Source: an uncultured Ruminococcus sp. (lineage in GTDB: Bacteria; Bacillota; Clostridia; Oscillospirales; Ruminococcaceae). Taken from it: DNA of 9,275 nucleotides. The position numbers and the translations under genes were made by a program. The stretch spans positions 1-9,275 of the forward strand of contig CAMWVM010000046.1 of NCBI GenBank assembly GCA_947177715.1, given 5' to 3'. This document shows, piece after piece, positions 1 to 6,929 of the stretch. The notes under the pieces were generated by a model, which saw only the letters and a program-made list of their open reading frames with translations, made no database searches and had not been told where the DNA came from. Numbering within the stretch: position 1 is the stretch's first letter; each line of letters begins with the position of its first letter.

Positions 1-483
1 GTTACCGCTGTTTTCGACGGAAGAAAGGTGCATTGGGTCAAGCAGGAGGTTTTCACTAAACTGAAATTTGTTGCAATCATACCTGATTTTGAGCTTAAAA
101 CCGAACAGGCAAGAGCTTGTCTTCCAAAGGAAATTGCACACAAGGACGCAGTCTATAATCTATCAAGGGCGGCATTGTTCTCCGCTTCCCTGCTTACGGG
201 AAAATTTGAAAATCTGAAAACTGCCGTGGACGATAGACTTCACCAGCCATACAGAATGGAGCTTATACCTCACTGTAAAGATGTTTTTGACATTGCATAT
301 ACGCATGGTGCATACGGAGCATATATAAGCGGTGCAGGTCCCACAATAATGGCAATAGTCGATGAAAACAACACTTACTTTGCAGGCAAAATGAAGTTTT
401 CCCTTGACAATGCTGGATTGTCCGGTTGGCAGGTACATGAATTCAGAATTGATAATGAGGGAACAAAAATAATCGGCGTATAG
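1..483 (+). CDS. thrB: Homoserine kinase, C-terminal part (5' end outside window)
   Basis: The reading frame is open from base 1, so only the C-terminal about 160 residues are present. Homoserine kinase is a cytoplasmic GHMP-superfamily kinase that phosphorylates L-homoserine with ATP to O-phosphohomoserine, the step before threonine synthase. The visible part carries the family's VAIIPDFELKTEQAR segment, followed by the LPKEI stretch, and the last GHMP motif near the end (GAYGAYISGAGPTIMAIV), a glycine-rich loop conserved in ThrB. The first ATG inside the window (base 28) is internal and not the real start. The stop at 481-483 is followed 11 nt later by rsmG with no terminator between, so the two are probably co-transcribed. 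The ATP-binding motif and most substrate-binding residues lie upstream and cannot be checked. Confidence 0.9.
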   Translation, partial: VTAVFDGRKVHWVKQEVFTKLKFVAIIPDFELKTEQARACLPKEIAHKDAVYNLSRAALFSASLLTGKFENLKTAVDDRLHQPYRMELIPHCKDVFDIAYTHGAYGAYISGAGPTIMAIVDENNTYFAGKMKFSLDNAGLSGWQVHEFRIDNEGTKIIGV

Positions 484-494
484 CGAGGAATTTT

Positions 495-1208
495 ATGCTT
501 ATAAACCAAATAGATTTAGAAAAACTGTTTTCACAGGGCGGAATGACTGTCACCAAAGAACAGTATGACAAGCTCTTCAATTACAGTAAACTTCTTGTTG
601 AATGGAACGAAAAAATAAACCTTACTGCAATAACTGACCCTGAAGGAATTGCATTAAAGCATTTTTATGATAGTGTTTATCCATTCACACTCACAGAAAT
701 CAGTCTGAATTCATCTGTAATTGATGTGGGTACCGGTGCAGGGTTTCCGTCGTGTCCATTAAAAATCTTCCGCAAGGATTTAAATATCACACTTCTTGAC
801 AGCTTGAATAAACGTGTAAAGTTCTTGCAAGAGATTTCAGACAAGCTTGATTTGAATGCAAATTGCATTCACGGACGGGCCGAAGAATTAGGGCAAAACA
901 CTGAACACCGAGAGCAATATGACATTGCCTGTGCAAGAGCTGTGTCTAATTTATCAGAGCTTTGTGAATATTGTCTGCCATTTGTTAAGGTGGGCGGCAA
1001 ATTCGTTTCCCTCAAAGGCTCAAACGGAAAAGAGGAACTCAAAAACGCTCAGAACGCCATTAAGGTTCTTGGCGGAGAAGTTGTGCTTGTAAATGAATAT
1101 ACGCTTCCCAACGGCGATGGACGCACGCTTATTGTCATAAAAAAAATTTCACCTACCCCTGAGAAGTATCCTCGAAATAAAGGACAAATGAAAAAGAAAC
1201 CGTTATAA
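495..1208 (+). CDS. rsmG: 16S rRNA (guanine-527-N7)-methyltransferase RsmG (GidB)
   Basis: RsmG is a cytoplasmic SAM-dependent methyltransferase that makes m7G527 in 16S rRNA; loss of this mark in other bacteria gives low-level streptomycin resistance. The protein has 237 residues, the usual family length. The N-terminal helical part contains the LLVEWNEKINLTAIT signature (about residues 34-48). The SAM-binding Rossmann motif I follows as VIDVGTGAGFPSCPLKIF (about 75-92); the usual GIPLKI is SCPLKI here, a mild deviation. LLDSLNKRVKFL, the ARAV(S/A)xLxxL segment and the FVSLKG strand all follow in family order. The ATG at 495 is chosen because GAGGAA at 485-490 sits just upstream. The 3' end is charged and lysine-rich. 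A hairpin terminator at 1239-1274 ends the thrB-rsmG transcript. Confidence 0.95.
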   Translation: MLINQIDLEKLFSQGGMTVTKEQYDKLFNYSKLLVEWNEKINLTAITDPEGIALKHFYDSVYPFTLTEISLNSSVIDVGTGAGFPSCPLKIFRKDLNITLLDSLNKRVKFLQEISDKLDLNANCIHGRAEELGQNTEHREQYDIACARAVSNLSELCEYCLPFVKVGGKFVSLKGSNGKEELKNAQNAIKVLGGEVVLVNEYTLPNGDGRTLIVIKKISPTPEKYPRNKGQMKKKPL

Positions 1209-1237
1209 CTTATTTAAAACTATATTATTAAAGAAAA

Positions 1238-1278
1238 CGAGCTGCTGTGATAATTCCCAGCAGCTCATTTTTTTACTT
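1238..1278 (+). repeat. 41-bp direct repeat, copy 1 (terminator copy left of the XRE/SLOG cassette)
   Basis: Aligned without gaps to 2216-2256, 38 of 41 bases are identical. The match includes hairpin arms, most of the loop, the T-tract and the trailing TTACTT, which encodes the minus-strand stop codon of the adjoining gene in both copies. The distance between copies is 978 bp, exactly enclosing the XRE and SLOG genes. Loop conservation makes chance similarity of two unrelated terminators unlikely. Confidence 0.85.
1239..1274. terminator. Bidirectional rho-independent terminator after rsmG
   Basis: A perfect 9-bp stem GAGCTGCTG (1239-1247) / CAGCAGCTC (1258-1266) with a 10-nt loop is followed on the plus strand by A and seven T. 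On the minus strand the stem is followed by a T-rich stretch (CGTTTTCTTT), so it can also end the XRE gene, whose TAA stop lies in the T-tract. It is nearly identical to the terminator at 2218-2252. Confidence 0.88.
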
Positions 1279-1593
1279 CAATTCATATTTTTCCAAACAA
1301 TCAATTTGTTCATTTATATATTTTTTCTGTTTATTCGATAGTTTATTATACCTTATCACAAAATCCGGGCAATTCTCAGTTTCAAGATTTCCGGTTAATA
1401 TATAATCTATTGAGATATTCAAAATCTTGCTTAATTGAATAAGAATATCAAAGGACATACCAACATGACCATTTTCAATACGGCTGTAATGATTTTGAGA
1501 TATATCTAATTTTTCATAAATATTTTGCTGTGTTAGCCCCTTTGCTTTTCTTTGTTGTTTAATTCTTAATCCCATTGCAACCATATCAAACAT
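1273..1593 (-). CDS. XRE-family helix-turn-helix regulator, probable repressor of the divergent SLOG gene
   Basis: This 106-residue protein is essentially one Cro/C1-type HTH domain (about residues 9-64). It shows LRIKQQRKAKGLTQQNIYEK, then the recognition-helix region SQNHYSRIENG and the ILNISIDYIL helix that ends many XRE domains. A short charged C-terminal tail (about 70-106) could serve dimerisation. There is no membrane segment, peptidase or ligand domain. The start at 1593 follows AGAGGTGA with about 6-7 nt spacing. It is transcribed divergently from the SLOG gene, and the spacer carries two operator-like palindromes, so autoregulation and control of the SLOG promoter are inferred. Its TAA lies inside the terminator repeat. 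Base composition is more AT-rich than thrB or rsmG, consistent with a later arrival. Confidence 0.9.
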   Translation of the reverse strand: MFDMVAMGLRIKQQRKAKGLTQQNIYEKLDISQNHYSRIENGHVGMSFDILIQLSKILNISIDYILTGNLETENCPDFVIRYNKLSNKQKKYINEQIDCLEKYELK

Positions 1594-1617
1594 ATATAAT
1601 CACCTCTTACACAATAA

Positions 1618-1646
1618 AGTATACGCTATATTATCAATTAATATAA
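1618..1646 (-). promoter_or_regulatory. Possible promoter of the XRE gene
   Basis: On the minus strand TATACT (1623-1618) could be a -10 box, 25 bases from the start codon. At 17-bp spacing the -35 position reads only TTATAT (1646-1641), a poor match that touches the first operator-like palindrome. Only the -10 is convincing. Confidence 0.4.
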
Positions 1647-1662
1647 TAATCTAACAGATTAT
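1646..1662. promoter_or_regulatory. Operator-like palindrome O1 between XRE and SLOG genes
   Basis: ATAATCTAACAGATTAT is a perfect 7-bp inverted repeat around a 3-bp centre. It lies just upstream of the -35 box of the SLOG promoter and touches the likely -35 position of the XRE promoter. Size and symmetry suit a dimeric XRE repressor. It matches O2 (1676-1692) at 13-14 of 17 positions. Confidence 0.6.
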
Positions 1663-1666
1663 ATTA

Positions 1667-1695
1667 TTGACATATATTATCTTATAGATTATAAT
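1667..1695 (+). promoter_or_regulatory. Consensus sigma-A promoter of the SLOG gene
   Basis: TTGACA (1667-1672), a 17-bp spacer and TATAAT (1690-1695) match the consensus at all twelve hexamer positions. Transcription would start near 1702, leaving a leader of about 33 nt before the ATG at 1735. So strong a promoter, overlapped by O2, is what a tightly repressed gene would have. Confidence 0.85.
1676..1692. promoter_or_regulatory. Operator-like palindrome O2 overlapping the SLOG promoter
   Basis: ATTATCTTATAGATTAT is a 7-3-7 inverted repeat with one mismatched pair, closely related to O1. Its centre is 30 bp from the O1 centre, about three helical turns, so two dimers could sit on the same DNA face. 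It covers the spacer and the first three bases of the -10 box, so occupancy should block RNA polymerase. Confidence 0.6.
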
Positions 1696-1734
1696 TAATG
1701 TAAAAGATAAAATATATTGAAAGCAGTGATAGAA

Positions 1735-2211
1735 ATGAAAACTTGTTGTTTCACAGGTCATAGAAAAATAAATGACAAAGAAAATCTAATAAACATTATA
1801 AACAATGAAATAAAGACACTAATATCATTTGGTGTTACCGATTTTTATGCTGGCGGTGCGATTGGTTGGGATATGCTCTGCGAGCAATCTGTTATTAACC
1901 ATTGTGACAAAAAACATCCAGATATTCGCTTGCACCTTATTTTGCCTTGCACCGTAACCGAACAAACTCTAAAATGGACAGAAAAACAAAAGTCATTATA
2001 TCATAAAATACTAAAATCTGCTGATAGTATTGAATATGTATCAGAAAAATACTTTGTGGGTTGCATGAAAAAAAGAAATCAACAGCTTGTTGATTTAGCA
2101 GATTGCTGTTTTTGCTATTATAATGATAAAAAAAGTGCCAGCGGAACAGGTCAGACAGTCCGTATGGCACAAAGAAAAGGGATTAAGATAATTAATGCAA
2201 AAGAATTATAA
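1735..2211 (+). CDS. SLOG-superfamily protein, DUF1273/YpsA-like
   Basis: This 158-residue protein is a Rossmann-like SLOG domain of the YpsA/DUF1273 type. KTCCFTGHRKI begins the first strand (residues 2-12), the glycine-rich GGAIGWDM loop is at 40-47, the LILPC strand follows, then YVSEKYFVGCMKKRNQQLVD and a C-terminal SASGTGQTVRMA segment (134-145). The SLOG superfamily is proposed to bind nucleotides or nucleotide-derived ligands, and several members sit in conflict systems; the exact biochemistry of this subfamily is unknown. The ATG at 1735 is preferred because conserved sequence begins there and a weak AGTGA lies 5 nt upstream; an in-frame TTG at 1717 has no better site. It is controlled by the divergent promoter region shared with the XRE gene. 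Base composition is AT-rich compared with flanking core genes. Confidence 0.85.
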   Translation: MKTCCFTGHRKINDKENLINIINNEIKTLISFGVTDFYAGGAIGWDMLCEQSVINHCDKKHPDIRLHLILPCTVTEQTLKWTEKQKSLYHKILKSADSIEYVSEKYFVGCMKKRNQQLVDLADCCFCYYNDKKSASGTGQTVRMAQRKGIKIINAKEL

Positions 2212-2215
2212 AAAG

Positions 2216-2256
2216 CGAGCTGCTGTGATAATTCACAGCAGCTAATTCTTTTACTT
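2216..2256 (+). repeat. 41-bp direct repeat, copy 2 (terminator copy right of the XRE/SLOG cassette)
   Basis: This is the partner of 1238-1278, with three substitutions and no gap. One substitution extends the stem from 9 to 11 bp. It contains the GH130 stop codon at the position where copy 1 contains the XRE stop codon. Confidence 0.85.
2218..2252. terminator. Bidirectional terminator between the SLOG and GH130 genes
   Basis: A perfect 11-bp stem AGCTGCTGTGA (2218-2228) / TCACAGCAGCT (2233-2243) has a TAAT loop. A T-rich run follows on the plus strand and GCTTTTT on the minus strand, so it can end both convergent genes. The GH130 stop codon lies at its right edge. Confidence 0.88.
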
Positions 2257-3423
2257 ATTTAAATACTCTAAATTCTTAGAAATCAATTCGCATCTCTGCT
2301 TTACGCAGTCAACAGAACGCAGCGGATCTGACGGTGTATTGAACGTGTAATCCATAAGCTTGTCTATTGTTGTAGAAGCAACATGAAGTCTTGTGTCAGA
2401 TGATGCGTAGTAAATATAAACATCTCCATTTTCACGAACAATAGCTCCGTTTGTAAAGCATACGTTTGAAACGTCGCCAACACGCTCTGCTCCGTGAGGT
2501 GCAATAAACAATCCAGACGGTGAAGCAATAAGCTTGCTTGGATCATTAAGATCAGTTGCAAACACATAAATTACATATCTGAGTCCTGCTGCTGTATTTC
2601 TTACACCGTGTGCAATGTGAATCCAGCCCTTTGGTGTTTTAATAGGAACAGCACCTGCACCGTTTTTAACCTCTGTGATAGTATGATACTGTCTTGGAGA
2701 AATAACTACTTCGTCAGTGCAAATAACAGGGTTCGTAATATCCTCGCAAAGTCCAAAGCAAACTCCGCCGCCTGAACCGGTGTCAATAAAGTCGTCCTGT
2801 GGACGTGTATAGAATGCATACTTTCCGTCAACGAATTCAGGGTGAAGAACAACGTTTCTCTGCTGTGGTGATTTTGAAATAAGGTTAGGAAGACGCTCCC
2901 ACGTTTTTAGATCCTTAGTTCTAACAATACCTGCCTGTGCAGTAGCAGCAGAAAGGTCATTGCTTGTCTTATCCTTGCTTTCAGAACAGAACACACCATA
3001 AATCCAGCCATCTTCATGCTGTGTTAAACGCATATCGTATACATTGGTTTCTTCAGGCTCTGTGTCAGGAAGCTGTACAGGGAAATCCCAAAAACGGAAA
3101 CCATCCACTGGACTTTCACTTTCAGCTACTGCAAAAAATGATTTACGATCATTACCCTCAACTCTTGCAACAAGATAATACTTGCCATCCATATAAATTG
3201 CACCAGAATTAAGCACTGCATTAATACCCAAACGCTCCATAAAATACGGATTTGTTTCAGGGTTCATATCATATTTCCAAATTACAGGCGCATGGTCTGC
3301 GGTAAGAACTGGGTTTACATATCTGTCATAGATACCGTTATAACAAGGTGCGACCGCATTCTTTTTAGCAATCAGCGCCTCATAATCATCAATTACTTTT
3401 TTCTTGTTTGTTTCAAAACTCAT
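2251..3423 (-). CDS. 4-O-beta-D-mannosyl-D-glucose phosphorylase, glycoside hydrolase family 130
   Basis: The 390-residue protein closely follows the GH130 subfamily 1 enzymes known as MGP (Bacteroides fragilis) and RaMP1 (Ruminococcus albus). They phosphorolyse mannosyl-beta-1,4-glucose to alpha-mannose-1-phosphate and glucose in the cytoplasm, downstream of cellobiose 2-epimerase in mannan use. Recognisable blocks in order are [18 protein letters not shown] (about 37-54), [19 protein letters not shown] (84-102), [19 protein letters not shown] (127-145) with Asp130 as expected catalytic acid, [20 protein letters not shown], the GSGGG turn, [17 protein letters not shown] and [12 protein letters not shown]. 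There is no signal peptide. The start at 3423 has GGAGG with 7-nt spacing and its own promoter upstream. No epimerase, transporter or mannanase is visible beside it. The exact disaccharide substrate is inferred from similarity. Confidence 0.92.
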   Translation of the reverse strand: MSFETNKKKVIDDYEALIAKKNAVAPCYNGIYDRYVNPVLTADHAPVIWKYDMNPETNPYFMERLGINAVLNSGAIYMDGKYYLVARVEGNDRKSFFAVAESESPVDGFRFWDFPVQLPDTEPEETNVYDMRLTQHEDGWIYGVFCSESKDKTSNDLSAATAQAGIVRTKDLKTWERLPNLISKSPQQRNVVLHPEFVDGKYAFYTRPQDDFIDTGSGGGVCFGLCEDITNPVICTDEVVISPRQYHTITEVKNGAGAVPIKTPKGWIHIAHGVRNTAAGLRYVIYVFATDLNDPSKLIASPSGLFIAPHGAERVGDVSNVCFTNGAIVRENGDVYIYYASSDTRLHVASTTIDKLMDYTFNTPSDPLRSVDCVKQRCELISKNLEYLNK

Positions 3424-3467
3424 TGTAAAACCTCCGTATAAACTTTTTAATCAGATTTACATGAATT

Positions 3468-3496
3468 ATTATACAATAGTTTTAAGATTAATGCAA
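3468..3496 (-). promoter_or_regulatory. Probable promoter of the GH130 gene
   Basis: On the minus strand TATAAT (3473-3468) lies 17 bp downstream of TTGCAT (3496-3491). The -10 is perfect, the -35 matches only TTG. The start codon is 45 bases beyond the -10. No clear operator or cre-like site was seen. Confidence 0.65.
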
Positions 3497-3585
3497 TAGA
3501 TAAATGAAAATATATTTTTTACTGACCTTAAAATAAGAACCATTTCCGTAATTCCTCCCACAGAAAGACTTCCGAAAATACAAAG

Positions 3586-3617
3586 AAATGCCCTGCAATA
3601 TGACTTGCAAGGCATTT
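3586..3617 (-). terminator. Terminator after yyaL
   Basis: Read on the minus strand, a 13-bp stem with one G-U pair (3617-3605 with 3598-3586) and a 6-nt loop ends in GGCATTT, followed by CTTTGTATTTTC. The U-tract is interrupted but the hairpin is strong and begins only 5 nt after the yyaL stop codon. Confidence 0.75.
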
Positions 3618-3622
3618 AAAAA

Positions 3623-5560
3623 CTAAAAATTCATCAGATTTGATGGCGGCAGACAGGAATTATTCTTGCAAACATAATAGGTTGTTCTATTATCCAGCAA
3701 CGGATATTCTTGGCTTTCCTGCACTACTGTCACATTCGCCATTAAAGGTATATTTTCTTTTATTTTCTTTAAATCTAAGCTATCCTTTAAAACTACAGTA
3801 ATATGCTCAGGCGGATTTTCATAAATCAGCTTTGCAAGCAGAAACATACTGTGTCCTACCGGATAATTTTCTGCCTGTGCAGTCATGAATTTGAGCTGAC
3901 TTTCCGCAAGTTCTCTATAAGATTCCTTTTCGGTAAGCTGATAAAGCCTTACAAAATTGTAAGCCATAACAGAATTACCACTGGGTATTGCTCCGTCGTA
4001 GACCTCCTTAGGATTCATAAACAGCTCGCTGCTATCAGACTTGCAAAGATAAAAACCGCCGTTCTGCTTGTCTGCAAAAACCTTTACCGCTTCATAGCAA
4101 AACCTTTCCGCCTCTTTCAGATATCTTTCATCCAAAGTGGAATTGTACAATTCGATAAGGGCGGCAATATAGAACGCATAATCGTCGAGGAAACCGCCTT
4201 CAGAACGCTTACCGTTTCGACAGCTTGTAAAAACGTCATTTTTACTGCACAAGTTTATTCTGATAAATTGCTCTGCATTAATTGACGCTTGAAGATATTT
4301 CTCATTCTTTGAAATCCTGAAAAGCATGGATAAAGCAGTTATCATCAGACTATTCCATGAAGTCAGAAACTTGTCGTCAAGGTGGAGCTTGGCACGATTT
4401 TTCCGATAGTCGTAAAGCTTTTTAATTTCTTCACTGAAATCTTCCGACAGTTCTCCGATTTTCAGAAGATTGGGGATATTTGCTCCCTCAAAATTTCCGC
4501 CTTTAGTAATATCAAATGTTTTTGCAAAACAATTTCCCTTTTCCTCACCTAAAACATTTATGATTTCATCAAACGTGAAGGTGTAAAATTTGCCCTCTAC
4601 ACCTTCACTGTCGGCGTCCTGTGCACTGTAAAATCCACCCTCAAGAGATGTCATTTCTCGAAGTATATACTCTGCAGTTTTTTCAGCAGTATCAAGATAA
4701 AGCTTGTTTGAAGTTACGCTGTATGCCGACGAATACGACATAATAAGAAGTGCGTTATCATACAGCATTTTTTCAAAGTGCGGTGCAAGAAAATATCTGT
4801 CCGTAGAATATCGTGAAAACCCGTATCCTATATGGTCGAAGATTCCGCCCTTTCTCATTTGCACAAGAGTTTTCTCTACCATTGACATAGCTGACGAATC
4901 GTTGTTCAGCTTTGAATAAAGCGTTAAAAATAGCAGATTGTGGGGCGTGGGAAATTTAGGTGCAGAACCGAAACCTCCGTAAACGCTGTCAAAACTGTCG
5001 GAGAACAACTTGGCGGCTTTTTCTGTGAGGTTCTCACCCTTAGACTTGCTTTCGGCAGTTTTGGCTTGTTTTAGATGCTCAATAATTTTATCCGCAGAGT
5101 GCATTAACTTGTAACGATTATTGTTCCACTGACTTGCAATCGCATTAAGCAAATCGGCAAAGCTGGGCATACCGTACTGAGAATGAGTAGGAAAATAGGT
5201 TCCTGCAAAAAACGGCTTTTTGTCCGCAGTCATAAAAATGCTCATAGGCCAGCCGCCGTTTCCTGTAAATGCCTGACAAACCGACATATACACGCTGTCG
5301 ATATCGGGACGTTCCTCACGGTCTACTTTTATCGAAATAAAATATCTATTGAGCAGTTCGGCAGTTTTGCTGTCCTCAAAGCTTTCATGCGCCATAACGT
5401 GACACCAATGACAAGTGCTGTAGCCGATACTGAGAAAAATCGGTTTATCTTCATCTTTTGCTCTTTCAAACGCTTCCTCGCACCACGGATACCAATTCAC
5501 AGGATTTTCTGCGTGCTGTAACAGGTAGGGACTTGTTGAATATTTCAGTTTATTGCTCAT
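3623..5560 (-). CDS. yyaL: YyaL/DUF255 family protein with N-terminal thioredoxin-like domain
   Basis: This 645-residue cytoplasmic protein belongs to the conserved YyaL / spermatogenesis-associated protein 20 family. The N-terminal thioredoxin-like domain (about 1-165) shows [20 protein letters not shown] and the CHWC redox-like motif (Cys50, Cys53) in [10 protein letters not shown], then [10 protein letters not shown] and NGGWPMSIF. The rest is the alpha/alpha-barrel region related in fold to six-hairpin glycosidases and 2-epimerases, with [37 protein letters not shown] and the [13 protein letters not shown] block. The end has the family's Cys-rich tail (YVCKNNSC). The biochemical function is not established. 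The start at 5560 has AAGGAG with 6-nt spacing, and that site overlaps the stop codon of the VWA fragment upstream. Family length is usually somewhat larger (B. subtilis YyaL about 690), but all blocks are present. Confidence 0.92.
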   Translation of the reverse strand: MSNKLKYSTSPYLLQHAENPVNWYPWCEEAFERAKDEDKPIFLSIGYSTCHWCHVMAHESFEDSKTAELLNRYFISIKVDREERPDIDSVYMSVCQAFTGNGGWPMSIFMTADKKPFFAGTYFPTHSQYGMPSFADLLNAIASQWNNNRYKLMHSADKIIEHLKQAKTAESKSKGENLTEKAAKLFSDSFDSVYGGFGSAPKFPTPHNLLFLTLYSKLNNDSSAMSMVEKTLVQMRKGGIFDHIGYGFSRYSTDRYFLAPHFEKMLYDNALLIMSYSSAYSVTSNKLYLDTAEKTAEYILREMTSLEGGFYSAQDADSEGVEGKFYTFTFDEIINVLGEEKGNCFAKTFDITKGGNFEGANIPNLLKIGELSEDFSEEIKKLYDYRKNRAKLHLDDKFLTSWNSLMITALSMLFRISKNEKYLQASINAEQFIRINLCSKNDVFTSCRNGKRSEGGFLDDYAFYIAALIELYNSTLDERYLKEAERFCYEAVKVFADKQNGGFYLCKSDSSELFMNPKEVYDGAIPSGNSVMAYNFVRLYQLTEKESYRELAESQLKFMTAQAENYPVGHSMFLLAKLIYENPPEHITVVLKDSLDLKKIKENIPLMANVTVVQESQEYPLLDNRTTYYVCKNNSCLPPSNLMNF

Positions 5561-5570
5561 TTTGTTCTCC

Positions 5571-5714
5571 TTATTTTAATAAAATGGTCTGTATTAGTAT
5601 TTCTGATTTTAGGTTAGATATACTATTAAAGCCGCCAATCGTGTCTGCCGCAAGGCTGTACATTGAACCGCTCTTGTCCAGAATAAATACGATTTTCGTT
5701 AAGTTCTTTTTCAT
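5571..5714 (-). pseudogene. Truncated VWA-domain gene, N-terminal fragment only
   Basis: The 47-residue frame starts MKKNLTKIVFILDKSGSM and continues to ADTIGGFNS, matching the first strand and helix of a von Willebrand factor A protein with the DxSxS metal-binding motif (DKSGS). After GGFNS the similarity stops, and the frame ends 16 residues later. Full VWA proteins of this type are about 200 residues, so the later metal-binding residues and most of the fold are missing. The start at 5714 keeps a good GGAGG (5723-5727). The frame can be extended upstream to 5798 but that stretch looks like leader, not protein. Its TAA overlaps the yyaL Shine-Dalgarno, so translation of this fragment may now couple to yyaL. 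A deletion that fused the gene start to yyaL is the simplest history. A functional short leader peptide is the alternative. Confidence 0.7.
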
Positions 5715-5747
5715 AATAATGACCTCCGTTTTGATGTTTGATTTTCT

Positions 5748-5765
5748 TACTGTGATTACAGTATA
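5748..5765 (-). promoter_or_regulatory. Palindrome overlapping a possible -10 box upstream of the VWA fragment and yyaL
   Basis: TACTGTGATTACAGTA (5748-5763) has 6-bp arms around a 4-bp centre. A TATACT -10-like hexamer on the minus strand (5765-5760) overlaps one arm. No good -35 is found at 16-18 bp; a TTGACA (5799-5794) is 28 bp away, too far for a normal promoter. An operator or activator site is plausible. This is the only candidate control region for the fragment plus yyaL. Confidence 0.4.
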
Positions 5766-5864
5766 CATCATCACGAAGGTCTTTTGGTCACTTGTCAAGC
5801 GACAATTATGTTTTGTGTGCCTGAGTTAAATCAGAATTTTTTTGTATTAACAATTATTAATTTG

Positions 5865-6614
5865 CTATATTCTAACTACTGGCATATAGGCATAACCAAG
5901 CTTATGCTCAAATGTATCAAAAACCTCCAATTCCTGTGCTCCATTTTGAGCCATTTTAAAACCGTGTGCTGGCATAAAGAAATCTCTAATATATGCAAAA
6001 AGTTCCCATATTTCACATTGTTCTTTACTAATAAGTTGTGACGTTTCTTTATCTGTATATGCACGTATAAATAATGATGCAGGCATTTTGTAAACCTCTA
6101 CACCATCTGGTTGTTCTTCAGTCATAACTTCTCGTACAAATCCATATGCACGCGACTTCTCATCAAGCCAAAAGTTTACACTTAAATTTATATCATAAAT
6201 CGGCAGTGTACTTTCTACCAATATACTAAATGCAGCTTGTTTATCATCTTCAGTTAGTGATTCTATCGCAGAATTGAAACTTTCTAAATCCCTATAATCT
6301 TTTGCATATATAATTTTTCCTGCAAAGATAGTTTCCGGTTTTTCAACTATTTCAAAACTTGCTCCACCAATTTTAATTGTTTCAATAATTTTTTCTGGCT
6401 TTTTGATTTCGGTATCTAATAAGCTATCAACAGAAATATGAAGAACCTGTGCCAGTAGTTTTAAATTATAAACATCAGGCAAGCACTCACCATTTTCCCA
6501 CTTTGATATCGCTTGTTCAGAAACGCCAATTCTAAGAGCTATCTCTTTTTGAGTATAATTCTTTCTTAGTCGAAATGATTTCACTCTTTTTCCGAAGTCA
6601 ACTTGATTAAACAT
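5865..6614 (-). CDS. XRE regulator fused to a GyrI-like effector-binding domain
   Basis: The 249-residue protein has two domains. The N-terminal XRE helix-turn-helix (about 8-63) contains VKSFRLRKNYTQKEIALRIG, SEQAISKWENGECLPD and LHISVDSLL. From about residue 83 to the end it looks like a GyrI-like small-molecule-binding domain (AraC effector-binding superfamily): ASFEIVEKPETIFAGK begins it, and CEIWELFAYIRDFFMPAHGF and a terminal GYAYMPVVRI strand end it. In known proteins this fold binds hydrophobic or cationic small molecules and controls the attached DNA-binding domain, so a ligand-responsive cytoplasmic regulator is inferred. The start at 6614 has AGGAGG with 6-nt spacing and a promoter about 70 bases upstream. 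Only a weak hairpin follows the stop, so transcription might run toward the VWA fragment and yyaL. The targets and ligand are unknown. Confidence 0.85.
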   Translation of the reverse strand: MFNQVDFGKRVKSFRLRKNYTQKEIALRIGVSEQAISKWENGECLPDVYNLKLLAQVLHISVDSLLDTEIKKPEKIIETIKIGGASFEIVEKPETIFAGKIIYAKDYRDLESFNSAIESLTEDDKQAAFSILVESTLPIYDINLSVNFWLDEKSRAYGFVREVMTEEQPDGVEVYKMPASLFIRAYTDKETSQLISKEQCEIWELFAYIRDFFMPAHGFKMAQNGAQELEVFDTFEHKLGYAYMPVVRI

Positions 6615-6684
6615 AATAATCCTCCTGCTATAACTTAGGCAATCCCTTATTTAAATGATTTCCATTGTGGTTTATTGCATTTTT

Positions 6685-6713
6685 ATTATAGCTTACATTT
6701 TTTTAAAAAACAA
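6685..6713 (-). promoter_or_regulatory. Promoter of the XRE-GyrI gene
   Basis: On the minus strand TATAAT (6690-6685) lies 17 bp downstream of TTGTTT (6713-6708). The spacer begins with a T/A run. The leader to the start codon is about 65 nt, and no clear operator was seen in it. Confidence 0.65.
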
Positions 6714-6859
6714 TACTAAATAAGTTTATGAGAAATTATTCAAACTAAACCGTAGGTTGTAATTGAACATTCCGATTTATCTTATCGTTCATTATCCCCC
6801 GATCAAACTCTGGTTAAACACAAATAACGCCTCGTTGCCGGACTACTTGCAGGATAATC
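6714..6859. other. Non-coding stretch between regulator promoter and upstream terminator
   Basis: No frame with a start, ribosome binding site and family resemblance was found. The right half (about 6795-6855) is less AT-rich than its surroundings, as if it were a leftover of older sequence, but nothing recognisable is encoded. Confidence 0.5.
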
Positions 6860-6887
6860 AAAAAGGCTTCGGAGCAGGTCCGAAGCC
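6860..6887 (-). terminator. Rho-independent terminator after the stand-alone GyrI-like gene
   Basis: On the minus strand a perfect 9-bp stem GGCTTCGGA (6887-6879) / TCCGAAGCC (6873-6865) with a 5-nt loop is followed by five T. It lies 42 bases after the stop codon and separates this gene from the XRE-GyrI gene. Confidence 0.9.
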
Positions 6888-6929
6888 GAGTACATATATG
6901 TAGTGGAAATTTTTGAAGCAAACTGTAAT

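Noticed and set aside
1717..1734. TTG start giving the SLOG protein six extra residues
   Set aside because: Conserved sequence begins at MKTCCFTGHR from the ATG at 1735, and the TTG has no better ribosome binding site.
3803..4285. Long open frame antisense to yyaL on the plus strand
   Set aside because: It lies wholly inside a confidently identified gene, has no family resemblance and reflects codon bias on the opposite strand. The same holds for frames at 2964-3212, 4704-4919 and 5183-5521.
5821..5843. Hairpin with T-run as a plus-strand terminator
   Set aside because: The stem is only four base pairs and no plus-strand gene leads into it.
5784..6041. Plus-strand frame over the end of the XRE-GyrI gene
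   Set aside because: No ribosome binding site, composition like antisense shadow, and it overlaps the clear minus-strand gene.
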